Shown here: positions 34,677 to 43,151 of the stretch, piece by piece
How positions within the stretch are numbered: the first letter of the stretch is position 1
Layout of the letters: every line of letters begins with the position of its first letter
NCBI RefSeq assembly: GCF_000246855.1
Contig: NC_016609.1
Coordinates: 8,568,744 to 8,632,743 of the forward strand
DNA: 64,000 nt
DNA from: Niastella koreensis GR20-10
GTDB lineage: Bacteria > Bacteroidota > Bacteroidia > Chitinophagales > Chitinophagaceae
Direction: 5' to 3'
Program-made: the position numbers and the translations under genes
The notes under the pieces: generated by a model
What the model was told of the DNA's origin: nothing
The model's input: only the letters and a program-made list of their open reading frames with translations
The model's database searches: none

Positions 34677-35467
34677 TAAGCCTGTTCACCAGGCTTGTAT
34701 TTTTCTTTGAATATTCTGGCGGGATTAGCATACATAAAAGCAATGCTTTTTTTGAAATCTGATCTGATGTTAGGAGTAAGATGGTGTAACCATGCAGGAT
34801 CTTTTTCCTGTTTGAAATAAGCATACAATGCCAACGCGTAACCCCATTCGCGTTGTTTCAGGTAACCAAGGGTGCTATGGCCACGCACCGAAAAATTTTT
34901 GATCTCCCTGAATGCACAGTTGGCATTAAACACCCCAATGCCAAAGATAACCGTGGTTAAATCGGTCAATGATTCATCGTTAAATGCAACCTGCTTTTCG
35001 CCCAGGAGTTTTATATGGGCAAATTCATGGGCAATGGTGGCAACCAGTTTTTCAGGGTCATTTAAATTATACTTTTCAATAAACACATCGTATTTGCCGG
35101 CTGCATTCTTCCCAAAGTATAACCCGGCTGTTAAGGGTACCTCGCTGGTATCATCTGGTTGGGTAAATATGCTGATGCCGATATCGCTTTGTATTTCCTG
35201 CACGCTTTCATTATACAATTCAAGGTTGATGGTTTGCAGGTCAATATCCATTTGGCGGGCAACGATGTGGGCGGTTTGAATAAATGAATCGTGCGAGCCA
35301 TCATATGGAATAGGGAAATGTTCAGTGGTTGGAAAAAGCATGGGTTTTGTTAACTGATTGTTTTGTCCAAACTCCTGCACCAGCCAAACAAAGGCCTGCT
35401 CCATCCACAGACGGGTGCCGGTGTCGATGGGGCACTCAGGATTCTTTTTTGAGAAGAGGCCAAACAT
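34676..35467 (-). CDS. Hypothetical protein with HExxH motif
   Basis: This 263-residue cytosolic protein has no signal peptide. It contains H147-E148-F-A-H151 in VATIAHEFAHIKLLGE, the zinc-binding motif of gluzincin-type metallopeptidases, with possible further ligands later in the protein. The family is not recognised; a protease or an inactive metal-binding relative are both possible. I chose the ATG at 35467 because the 18 residues upstream are intergenic in character. It converges on the peroxiredoxin gene. Confidence 0.7.
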   Translation of the reverse strand: MFGLFSKKNPECPIDTGTRLWMEQAFVWLVQEFGQNNQLTKPMLFPTTEHFPIPYDGSHDSFIQTAHIVARQMDIDLQTINLELYNESVQEIQSDIGISIFTQPDDTSEVPLTAGLYFGKNAAGKYDVFIEKYNLNDPEKLVATIAHEFAHIKLLGEKQVAFNDESLTDLTTVIFGIGVFNANCAFREIKNFSVRGHSTLGYLKQREWGYALALYAYFKQEKDPAWLHHLTPNIRSDFKKSIAFMYANPARIFKEKYKPGEQA

Positions 35468-35590
35468 AGTACCAGAAAGGTTTATATGCTTAAAGTTACA
35501 TATATCGTTTTGCCTGTACAAATACGATAAACTGCCTAACCAGTAGCCCTAAGCTATTTAAATAGCTTATCTTTCATTAAAACTCATACC

Positions 35591-36862
35591 ATGAGAAAAC
35601 TACTGCTTGGGCTGTTTATCTGTAGCCCTGTACTGCTGCTTGCACAGCGCACCATTCTGCATTGTGGCAAGCTGATAGATGTAACCAAAGGTCAGGTACT
35701 CACTGAATATTCTATCATAGTAGATGGCAATACCATCACGGAGGTGCAGGCAGGTTATACCAAACCGGCGGGTACTGATAAAGTGATCGATCTTAAAAAC
35801 AAAACCGTTCTTCCCGGTCTCATCGATTGTCATGTGCATATGGAACATGAAACCAGCCCCACCAGGTACCAGGAGGTGTTTACATACAACCCCGCCGATT
35901 ATGCTTTTCAATCGGTGGTATTTGCTGAACGAACGCTGATGGCGGGTTTTACCGCGGTGCGCGACCTGGGCGGCACCGGCGTAAATATTTCACTTCGTAA
36001 TGCGATCAATAAAAAACTGATTAAAGGGCCCCGCATTTATACAGCAGGTAAAGCCATTGCCACAACGGGCGGGCATGCAGACCCTACCAATGGCTTCAGA
36101 GACGATCTGATGGGCGATCCGGGCCCGGAGGCCGGCGTGGTAAATGGCGCTGATGAATGCCGGAAGGCCGTAAGGCAGCGGTATAAAGAGGGGAGTGATG
36201 TAATAAAGATAACAGCGAGCGGCGGCGTTTTAAGCGTTGCCAAAAGCGGGGAAAACCCACAGTTTACTGAAGACGAGATAAAGGCCATTGTTGAAACTGC
36301 GCATGATTATGGGTATAAAGTGGCGGCACACTGCCATGGCGCCGAAGCCATGAAAAGAGCGGTAAGAGCAGGCGTGAACAGTATAGAACATGGCACGCTG
36401 ATGGATGATGAGGTAATGCAGTTGATGAAACAGCATGGTACTTATTTTGTGCCTACCATTACCGCCGGAAGATCGGTGGCCGACTCCGCCAGGAAACCTG
36501 GTTATTACCCGGCACTGGTTACACCCAAAGCTTTGGCCATAGGGCCTAAGATCCAAAGCACCTTTGCCAAAGCCTATAAGGCAGGCGTGAAGATCGCCTT
36601 TGGTACCGACGCCGGCGTGTATGCACATGGAAAGAACTGGATGGAATTTGTTTATATGACCGAAGTAGGGATGCCGCCGATGGAAGCCATTCAATCGGCC
36701 ACCGTTTCAGCCGCTGATCTGATTGGGGTAAGCGATAAAATAGGCAGTATTGAAAAAGGGAAGCTGGCTGATATTATTGCGGTAGACGGAGATCCGTTAA
36801 AAGACATTCAGTTGATGGGGAAGGTGTCTTTTGTTATGAAAGATGGAGTGGTATTCAAATAG
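35591..36862 (+). CDS. Secreted amidohydrolase (imidazolonepropionase/Xaa-Pro dipeptidase-like)
   Basis: This 423-residue amidohydrolase of the metal-dependent superfamily has a signal peptide at residues 1-18 (cleaved before QRTILH). Metal motifs are LPGLIDCHVHMEHE (HxH), the Lys in KITASGG, AAHCHGAEAM, NSIEHGTLMDDE and a late FGTDAGVYAHG. The branch usually acts on peptides or cyclic amides containing proline or imidazolone; the substrate is not decided. It is monocistronic. A repeat-built hairpin lies after the stop, facing the convergent pseudouridine synthase. Confidence 0.85.
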   Translation: MRKLLLGLFICSPVLLLAQRTILHCGKLIDVTKGQVLTEYSIIVDGNTITEVQAGYTKPAGTDKVIDLKNKTVLPGLIDCHVHMEHETSPTRYQEVFTYNPADYAFQSVVFAERTLMAGFTAVRDLGGTGVNISLRNAINKKLIKGPRIYTAGKAIATTGGHADPTNGFRDDLMGDPGPEAGVVNGADECRKAVRQRYKEGSDVIKITASGGVLSVAKSGENPQFTEDEIKAIVETAHDYGYKVAAHCHGAEAMKRAVRAGVNSIEHGTLMDDEVMQLMKQHGTYFVPTITAGRSVADSARKPGYYPALVTPKALAIGPKIQSTFAKAYKAGVKIAFGTDAGVYAHGKNWMEFVYMTEVGMPPMEAIQSATVSAADLIGVSDKIGSIEKGKLADIIAVDGDPLKDIQLMGKVSFVMKDGVVFK

Positions 36863-36942
36863 TTGACGGGTTGAAAAGTTGACGGGTTAACAAGGTCGTA
36901 ATAACTTGTTAACCCATCAACGTGTTAACTTTTCAACTCTTA
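36863..36942. terminator. Convergent hairpin made of inverted GTTGAC/GTTAAC repeats
   Basis: Units GTTGACGGG, GTTGAAAAG and GGGTTAACAAG on the left face CTTGTTAACCC, ATCAACG and CTTTTCAAC on the right, giving a long imperfect stem between two convergent stops. It probably stops transcription both ways. Confidence 0.6.
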
Positions 36943-37659
36943 TGCATTCTTTCTTAATTGTTGTAATAACGCCCGCATGTCCTTAGGCATTTCTGCTTCA
37001 AGATCATACACATTCCCTTCCATATCGGTGAAACGTAAACGTTGGGCGTGCAGACCGGTTCTGGCAAGAATGGGTCTTTCTTCTTCCTCGTTCTTGCTGA
37101 GTTTATAGTTGCGTTTAAACGAAGATATTTTTATTGGTAAGCCATCACCATATAATTCATCACAAACCAGGGGATGACCTACGTATTGCATGTGTACCCT
37201 TATCTGGTGGGTACGGCCGGTATGAATGCGGAATTGCAGCAGGGAGAATTTGCCAAAATCCTCCAGCACTTCATAATCGGTAATGGCTGGTTTACCCCGT
37301 TGGTGAATGATCATGATGCCTCTTCTCACCGTGTTCTCGGCAATAGGGGCCTCGATCGTTTTTTGTTTTTCGGCCAGGGTGCCAGCCACAATGCCCTGGT
37401 AATATTTCTCAACCGTTCTTTCTTCAAAAGCCTGTGACAGGTATTTATGCGTTTCGGCGTCCTTGGCAAATACAATGATGCCGCTGGTTTCGCGGTCGAG
37501 CCGGTGAACGGTGAATATTTCTCCGTATTTCTGTTGTAAGATATCCTTGAGGGAAATTTCTTTTCCTTCACGATCGGGAATGCTTAATAATCCCGGCGGT
37601 TTATTGATGACTATAAAATGATCGTTCTCTGCAATGATCTCCAATGATGCTTTAACCAC
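36940..37659 (-). CDS. RluA-family pseudouridine synthase
   Basis: It isomerises uridine to pseudouridine in rRNA or tRNA. The 239-residue protein lacks an S4 domain. The catalytic aspartate is D55 in FTVHRLDRETSGIIVFAKD; LLQFRIHTGRTHQIRVHM and PLVCDELYG are further family motifs. The start is GTG at 37659, which overlaps the end of the upstream RsuA-type gene by 8 bp, so the two synthases are translationally linked. The exact target position cannot be told. Confidence 0.9.
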   Translation of the reverse strand: MVKASLEIIAENDHFIVINKPPGLLSIPDREGKEISLKDILQQKYGEIFTVHRLDRETSGIIVFAKDAETHKYLSQAFEERTVEKYYQGIVAGTLAEKQKTIEAPIAENTVRRGIMIIHQRGKPAITDYEVLEDFGKFSLLQFRIHTGRTHQIRVHMQYVGHPLVCDELYGDGLPIKISSFKRNYKLSKNEEEERPILARTGLHAQRLRFTDMEGNVYDLEAEMPKDMRALLQQLRKNA

Positions 37660-38932
37660 GAGTAGCGTTTTTGTTTTTTGTATAAGAGGCGTTCAGGTAT
37701 TTCAACAGGCGTACTTCTTTTTCGGTCAGGAAACGCCATTTGCCTCTGTCTACATTTTTCTTGGTAAGGTTGGCATACATTACACGGTCGAGGTTGCGCA
37801 CATCGTAGCCCATGTGTTCAAAGATGCGGCGAACGATGCGGTTTTTTCCGCTGTGGATCTCGATCCCGATAACGCTTTTGTCTTTTGAATCGGCATATGC
37901 CATGGAGTCGGGTGAAATAATGCCATCTTCCAGTGTAACACCGCTCAGTATGGTTTCAAAGTCTTTTTTGGTGAGGGGCTTGTCGAGCTTTACTTCGTAG
38001 ATCTTTTTTATCTCGTAGCTGGGGTGCGATAATTTTTGCGCCAGCTCGCCATCATTGGTGAGTAACAGTACACCGGTGGTGTTTCTGTCTAACCGGCCTA
38101 TGGGGTATACCCGTTCTTCGGTAGCGTTGCGGAGGATGTCCATTACCGTTTTTCTGCCTTGCGGATCTTCGGTAGTAGTGATAAAATCTTTGGGTTTGTT
38201 AAGCAGTATGTAAACGAGGTTGCGGCGGATGAACAGCTTTTTGCCATTCACTTTAATATCGTCTTTATCGCTTACTTTATGACCAGGCTCTGTCACCTTT
38301 GCGCCGTTCACAATTACTTTGCCCGATTTTACCAGGTCGGCTGCATCGCGGCGGGAACAGATGCCGGAGTGAGCGATGAATTTATTGAGCGGCATAGAGG
38401 CCCCCTCCCGGCCTCCTCCGCCAGCTGGCGGAGCGAAGCTGGCAGCCTCGCTCTTATTTTCCTGCCCTTTGTTTTTTCCTGCTTGTGGCTTGGGGCTTGC
38501 GATTTTGCTTGCAGTTTGCGGCTTGGAGCTTGCAGCTTTAGGTTTGAATCCTAATGCTTCAGGCGTCCTTCCTGTAGCTTTTGGCTTAAAGCTTTCGCCT
38601 TTGTGCGTCCTGCCTTCGGCTGTTCTGCTTGTTTTCTTGTTGCCTGTATTGCTGTCGGCTTTTGGTTTAAAGCTTTCGGTTTTCGGCTTGAAACTTGAAA
38701 CCTGACCCTGTTGCCTTGTATCCTGAGTCTTGTTTTTAAAATCCTGTCTACCTCTTTCAGACTGAAAACCACCGGCTTGTCCCTGGGCTCTTGCTTCCCG
38801 GGCTTCCTGTTTCTTCTTTTCGAAGTATTCTTTGGTTTCCTGGCGGACCTTTTTCTTTTCCTGACGGATGCGTTCTTTCTTTTTGGCGCCGCTGTCGCCT
38901 TTACCCATAAATTTCTTAAAACCTTGTGCCAT
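37652..38932 (-). CDS. RluB/RsuA-family rRNA pseudouridine synthase with long disordered N-terminus
   Basis: This 426-residue protein has three parts. Residues 1-179 are disordered, rich in K, Q, A and S, with four FKPK motifs (about 81, 88, 115, 129). Residues 180-240 form an S4 domain (MPLNKFIAHSGICSRRDAA). The catalytic domain has D282 in PIGRLDRNTTGVLLLTN. The start ATG at 38932 follows family practice; the frame opens further upstream only over a terminator. The DNA of the disordered part contains the same short units as the intergenic repeats. It is followed by the RluA-type gene with an 8-bp overlap. Confidence 0.88.
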   Translation of the reverse strand: MAQGFKKFMGKGDSGAKKKERIRQEKKKVRQETKEYFEKKKQEAREARAQGQAGGFQSERGRQDFKNKTQDTRQQGQVSSFKPKTESFKPKADSNTGNKKTSRTAEGRTHKGESFKPKATGRTPEALGFKPKAASSKPQTASKIASPKPQAGKNKGQENKSEAASFAPPAGGGGREGASMPLNKFIAHSGICSRRDAADLVKSGKVIVNGAKVTEPGHKVSDKDDIKVNGKKLFIRRNLVYILLNKPKDFITTTEDPQGRKTVMDILRNATEERVYPIGRLDRNTTGVLLLTNDGELAQKLSHPSYEIKKIYEVKLDKPLTKKDFETILSGVTLEDGIISPDSMAYADSKDKSVIGIEIHSGKNRIVRRIFEHMGYDVRNLDRVMYANLTKKNVDRGKWRFLTEKEVRLLKYLNASYTKNKNATRG

Positions 38933-38988
38933 TGTGTAGTAGTTTGCTGTTTTCCAACAGTAGTGAGCGGCAAAGGTACAAAATAAAA

Positions 38989-39016
38989 AGCTCTCCCGGT
39001 TAATACCGGGAGAGCC
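38989..39016 (-). terminator. Rho-independent terminator of the Spy-like gene
   Basis: GCTCTCCCGGT and ACCGGGAGAGC arms form an 11-bp stem with a 3-4 base loop; on the minus strand TTTTTATTTT follows. It lies 20 bp after the Spy-like stop at 39036. Confidence 0.85.
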
Positions 39017-39035
39017 CTCATTAAGTCTGGAATTT

Positions 39036-39665
39036 TTATGATTGAACAGGTTTTCCATACCTGTGATTTTTCTTCAGTTCCTGGAATTTATTCCATTGGT
39101 CGGGGGTAAGGATCGATTTCATACTTGCCTCCTGTTGATCCTTTTGGACTCTGTATAATGCTTTCTTTTTATCGTCAGGGGTTGATTTATCATCATGAAT
39201 CGCCTTCATTTTCTGCATGCTTTCATCGAAACTCTTTTGAATAGCGGCTGATTGGTCATCAGTCAGGTTCAGCTCTTTCTTCATTCTATCCATACGTTTT
39301 TCCCTATCCTGGCCGAAGCGGTTATGATGTTCTTTATGCATTTTTTTCAGCGTGGCCTTTTGGTCATCTGTAAGTACTTTGTCCACTTTTTCATGATGGT
39401 CTTTGCGGATAGTGGCCATCTTACTCTTCCATTCGGTAACGGTTATCTTGTCCTCACTCTTTTTAAGATCGGTCATTTGTTGTTTGAAGTCATCATTGAT
39501 GGCTTTCATTTCGGTCTTTTGATTATCGGTGAGGTTCAGTTGCGCCAGGGCTTCGCCGTGGTGCCGGTGCATGGGTGGGCGATCGGGGCTTACTGATTGA
39601 TCCTGAGCACACGCTGTTGTAGCTACAAAAGCGGCCAACGCCATTCCTATAAATACCTTTTTCAT
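39036..39665 (-). CDS. Spy/CpxP-like periplasmic LTxxQ protein
   Basis: This 209-residue periplasmic protein begins with a signal peptide (MKKVFIGMALAAFVATTACA). Two or more LTDNQ/LTDDQ motifs with following amphipathic helices mark the CpxP/Spy chaperone-like fold; charged helices with H and M residues follow. In enterobacteria Spy prevents aggregation under envelope stress; a similar role is inferred here. It has its own terminator, so it is not part of the pseudouridine synthase operon. Confidence 0.85.
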   Translation of the reverse strand: MKKVFIGMALAAFVATTACAQDQSVSPDRPPMHRHHGEALAQLNLTDNQKTEMKAINDDFKQQMTDLKKSEDKITVTEWKSKMATIRKDHHEKVDKVLTDDQKATLKKMHKEHHNRFGQDREKRMDRMKKELNLTDDQSAAIQKSFDESMQKMKAIHDDKSTPDDKKKALYRVQKDQQEASMKSILTPDQWNKFQELKKNHRYGKPVQS

Positions 39666-40006
39666 ATTTTCTGATTTTACTGTTTAGATGCCGGTTGAGG
39701 GGTGAACCCTCTGGCAGGGTTTGTTAAATAATCGCTTTAAGGTAAATAGACGGCTGGCAGGCCTGCAGGTTTAACGGGGGTAAGAAAATCTTCGTAGATG
39801 GAGGGTTTTTGGGATGGGCGGTTTATTAAGTTAATGCGTTAACAGTTGAAGGTTTTCGGATTTAAAGTTTAGGTTAATAGGTTCTTAAGTTATTAGGTTC
39901 ATAAGTTAACCGGAGCGTCTGATACCCAAGAACTCAATAACGTAAGAACTTAATAACTGCTACAATATTAAATATCAGCTATTAAGTTCCCAGATATCAC
40001 AAGCCA
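39666..40006. repeat. Gene-free stretch with TTAAGTTATTAGGTTC repeats, 341 bp
   Basis: The left part is the upstream region of the Spy-like gene. From about 39826 to 39965 the DNA is made of units such as GTTCTTAAGTTATTAGGTTC, with inverted partners GAACTTAATAAC and GAACTCAATAAC; a transcript reading out of rlmN would fold there. No ORF is supported. Confidence 0.5.
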
Positions 40007-41059
40007 TTATAATTGATCCTTATTCGCTAACTGCCCACAGGCAGCATCAATGTCTTTACCACGGCTGCGGCGGAGGCGGGCGTTTACGCGGTTGCGTTCG
40101 AGATAGGCCATGAATTGATTGACCGTATCTTCTTCGGGCTTTTCAAAACGGGCGGCATCGATGGGGTTGTATTCAATAATATTCACGAGGTCTGCAGGCA
40201 CCTGGCGGTATATTTTAATTAGTTCATCGGCATCCTTTAAACTGTCGTTAAAATCCTTGAAGAGGATGTACTCAAAAGTGATCTCGCTCTCAGTTTTCTT
40301 GTAGAAGTAATTCAGTGCTTCGATCAATGCCTTGAGGTTATTGGTCTCGTTAATGGGCATGATCTCATTACGTTTTGCATCATTGGCTGCGTGCAGCGAA
40401 AGCGCGAGTTTGAACCGCACCTGGTCATCACCCAGCTGTTTGATCATTTTGGCCACCCCGGCGGTAGATACGGTGATACGGCGGGGGCTCATACCCAGTC
40501 CTTCGGGCGAGGTAATGCGCTCGATGGCATGCATTACATTCTTATAATTGAGCAGGGGTTCGCCCATGCCCATGAACACGATATTGCTGAGTTTTTTATT
40601 ATACACCCGTTCGCTTTGCTGGTTAATGAGCACTACTTCATCATAGATCTCATCAAACTCCAGGTTGCGTTTGCGGTCCATATAGCCGGTAGCGCAGAAC
40701 TTGCAACTGAGCGAACAACCTATCTGTGACGACACACAAGCCGTTTTACGCTCGTCTGTTGGGATCAGCACACCTTCAACCAGGTGACCGTCTGTGCTGC
40801 GGAAACGCGATTTAATAGTGCCATCGGCGGAGTATTGGGTGGCATCTACAGTTAAAGCGGGCAATGAGAAGTTTTCAGCCAGTTTAGCGCGCAACTCCTT
40901 GCTGAGGTTGGTCATGGCCTCAAAAGAATGCGCCTGTTTGAGCCACAGCCATTCATACACCTGTTTGGCGCGGAATTTCTTCTCGCCCAATGTTTCAAAA
41001 TATTGTTCCAGTTCACTGAGGCTCAGCTGCCTGATATTCTTATGCACCGTTTTTAACAT
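40007..41059 (-). CDS. rlmN: 23S rRNA/tRNA (adenine-C2)-methyltransferase
   Basis: This radical-SAM enzyme methylates C2 of A2503 in 23S rRNA and A37 of some tRNAs. The 350-residue protein has the cluster motif C115-x3-C119-x2-C122 in SSQIGCSLSCKFCATG, the later GMGEPLLNY and SLHAANDAKRNEIMPI, and a catalytic Cys near the C-terminus in AACGQL. I chose the ATG at 41059, whose upstream TATCTTTG box is only a few bases away; five extra upstream residues were rejected. Confidence 0.95.
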   Translation of the reverse strand: MLKTVHKNIRQLSLSELEQYFETLGEKKFRAKQVYEWLWLKQAHSFEAMTNLSKELRAKLAENFSLPALTVDATQYSADGTIKSRFRSTDGHLVEGVLIPTDERKTACVSSQIGCSLSCKFCATGYMDRKRNLEFDEIYDEVVLINQQSERVYNKKLSNIVFMGMGEPLLNYKNVMHAIERITSPEGLGMSPRRITVSTAGVAKMIKQLGDDQVRFKLALSLHAANDAKRNEIMPINETNNLKALIEALNYFYKKTESEITFEYILFKDFNDSLKDADELIKIYRQVPADLVNIIEYNPIDAARFEKPEEDTVNQFMAYLERNRVNARLRRSRGKDIDAACGQLANKDQL

Positions 41060-41063
41060 GCCG

Positions 41064-41071
41064 CAAAGATA
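41064..41071 (-). promoter_or_regulatory. Minus-7 box directly before rlmN
   Basis: On the minus strand TATCTTTG is followed by CGGC and the ATG at 41059, as at rimM. A 19-bp-upstream TTG is not clear. The spacer lies within an 11-bp perfect inverted repeat, CAACGACCGGG (41072-41082) and CCCGGTCGTTG (41100-41110). Confidence 0.5.
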
Positions 41072-41173
41072 CAACGACCGGGGCGGATTAGCTAACCAGC
41101 CCGGTCGTTGATAGGTAGTAATATGTATGTCAATGGGTTTTACACGCCAATACGGCTTGTTTTTAGCAAAACC

Positions 41174-42013
41174 TTAGTTTTTAGGCTCGGGAAACGTGGT
41201 GAGCGTGGTGGTGGGTTTTGCTGCGGGATGCTTTGAAAAATAGTCAAGGGTTACGGTAGTATCGGCCTTTAAAGACACGTGTTCATACTCATGCATCAGT
41301 TTGTTCAAAAGGATTGACAATTCTACCGGTTCTTTTTCAGACCCATACACAGTGCTTTTTATAAGCTTGCCACCGGCTTCAATGGCTACCGCACGGGTTT
41401 GTGCATCGGTATATCCTGCGCGATAAAATTCCTGCAGGGAATCGAGCGGCAGTTTATTGATCTGGTTAAGAATGGACTCATATTCGGCCGCGCTTAATTT
41501 ACCACGGGAGCCTCCTTTTGGATCGGCAAACCGGTCGCCATAAAAAGTGAAGTTGCGGGCTGAATCTATTTCAAAATACATAGACGGACAGGTACCAAAA
41601 CACGCGCCGCTGGCAAAGTAGATGGCAGATGGCTTTACGGTATTTTTCTTTTCGATCTTTTTAAGCGCGATCGTTTCTGCAGGAATACCATCGGTAGAGT
41701 CTGAGAACAATACCAGCGAGTCGTTGGTAAGCTTCAGAATGGTGTACTGATATTTTTGCTGGTATTTGTCCTGGGGGGCGCTTTGAATAAATAACGTATC
41801 ATTTTTGATCGTATACTTAAGGTTGTTACCCCAGGGCTGGCTGTTGGTGCAAACAGAATCTTCAAAGCTGATGAACCGGCTGCGGGCATGAAAGTCATTT
41901 TTAATAGCTCCCTGCCAGTCACCCTTAAGGGAAGTGGTTTCGGCGGTGATCTGTTTTTGCTGCTGGCATGCAAAGAAAAGACCGGCAACAAGTAAATACA
42001 TGGTTGGTTTCAT
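41174..42013 (-). CDS. DUF6438 lipoprotein
   Basis: This 279-residue protein starts MKPTMYLLVAGLFFACQQQ, a short lipoprotein-like signal (FFAC is a loose lipobox). The middle resembles a small lipocalin-like or beta-sheet region; the C-terminal half is a DUF6438 domain with FASGACFGTCPSMYFEID and GSRGKLSAAEYESIL. Function unknown. ATG at 42013 is chosen since the upstream extension would precede the signal. The neighbour at 42092-42994 is a paralogue, so the pair arose by tandem duplication. Confidence 0.75.
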   Translation of the reverse strand: MKPTMYLLVAGLFFACQQQKQITAETTSLKGDWQGAIKNDFHARSRFISFEDSVCTNSQPWGNNLKYTIKNDTLFIQSAPQDKYQQKYQYTILKLTNDSLVLFSDSTDGIPAETIALKKIEKKNTVKPSAIYFASGACFGTCPSMYFEIDSARNFTFYGDRFADPKGGSRGKLSAAEYESILNQINKLPLDSLQEFYRAGYTDAQTRAVAIEAGGKLIKSTVYGSEKEPVELSILLNKLMHEYEHVSLKADTTVTLDYFSKHPAAKPTTTLTTFPEPKN

Positions 42014-42091
42014 AACGGAACGATTTGATGTAGGATGCACTGTTTTAGGATTTTTCATAAATGGGGGCGAAAATATGGTTATTTAGTTTGC

Positions 42092-42994
42092 TTACCATGA
42101 AGGCCGGCCTCTGCTATCTAAAATAAGTTGCGTTGTAGGAAAGGCAGCCGGGTGTTGTGAAAAGTACGCTTCGGTGACGGTGCTATCGGGACGCAACGAT
42201 ATATTTTTGTATGCATCTACCAGTTTGAAAAGTAATAGGGTAAGTTCTGGCGGCGCACTATTACTACGTCTATACGATCTACTTGTTATCAGCTTTCCTT
42301 CCCATTCAATGGCCATGCCCAGTGTGGCGTCATCAACATCTCCCATATATTTTTCCTTCAACATACTTATGGGCAGTTTATTGATTAAGGTAAGAATGGC
42401 AGCGTAATCGGCCTCGCTTATTTTGCCATGAAAGCCGCCCAGGTAAGCAAACTTTAAGTTTACTTTACCAAAAAAGCTGAAATTGCGAGCCGAGTCTATT
42501 TTTATATACATTTCAGGGCAACTACCATAACAAATGCCACTGGCAAAGTAAATAGCAGTTGGCTTAATGGTGTTTTGTTGTGTGATCCTTGCCATCGCCA
42601 TTCTATTACTTTTATAATAACCATTGGGATAGGGAGATAACAATACCAGGGAATCGTTTGTGAATTTCACGATCGGAAATTGAATAGCTCTACTATATTC
42701 ACTCTGGGGGTCGCGATTAATAAAAAGTGTATCGCGGTTGACGGTATAGCTTTGATGATGGCTTAGGAACAGGTCGCCGATGCCTATTGAATCGTCAAAG
42801 CTCATCCATCGGTAGTGAAATTCGTTTTTATCGTATGGACTTATACTTACTTCCTTCCATCCGCCAATAATAGACGGAGTTGCAGGTGTAGTAGGAGTAG
42901 AAGGGGTAGAAGAAGCCGTGGCAACAGTAAGTTGTTTTGGTTGATGGCAGGCCAGGAAAAGAAAACCAATAATCAGATAAAGGGTTTGTTTCAT
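42092..42994 (-). CDS. DUF6438 lipoprotein, paralogue
   Basis: This 300-residue protein is built like its downstream neighbour: signal MKQTLYLIIGFLFLACHQP, then a Thr/Pro/Ser linker (about 24-42) that the neighbour lacks, a beta-rich region with FHYRWMSFDDSIG, and a DUF6438 domain with FASGICYGSCPEMYIKID. The two genes are 78 bp apart and on the same strand. Sequence divergence is considerable, so the duplication is old. ATG at 42994 chosen at the signal peptide. Confidence 0.75.
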   Translation of the reverse strand: MKQTLYLIIGFLFLACHQPKQLTVATASSTPSTPTTPATPSIIGGWKEVSISPYDKNEFHYRWMSFDDSIGIGDLFLSHHQSYTVNRDTLFINRDPQSEYSRAIQFPIVKFTNDSLVLLSPYPNGYYKSNRMAMARITQQNTIKPTAIYFASGICYGSCPEMYIKIDSARNFSFFGKVNLKFAYLGGFHGKISEADYAAILTLINKLPISMLKEKYMGDVDDATLGMAIEWEGKLITSRSYRRSNSAPPELTLLLFKLVDAYKNISLRPDSTVTEAYFSQHPAAFPTTQLILDSRGRPSW

Positions 42995-43151
42995 AGGGAA
43001 GGGTTGATATAAACTGCTCAGTTTTAAGGTTTTTAACAAAGAGAAACGAAAATATAGTTATTTACGGTTCCCATCTGTTTTAATGGATAATCTTTTGTTT
43101 ACCAATTGAATTCTTTACAATTACTTTGCGTTCGCTCAAACAAAAAACTAT

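Noticed and set aside
38450-38730. Repeat-rich part of the RluB-type gene as an insertion
   Set aside because: The frame is open throughout and the S4 and catalytic domains follow in register; no target duplication or transposase is present.
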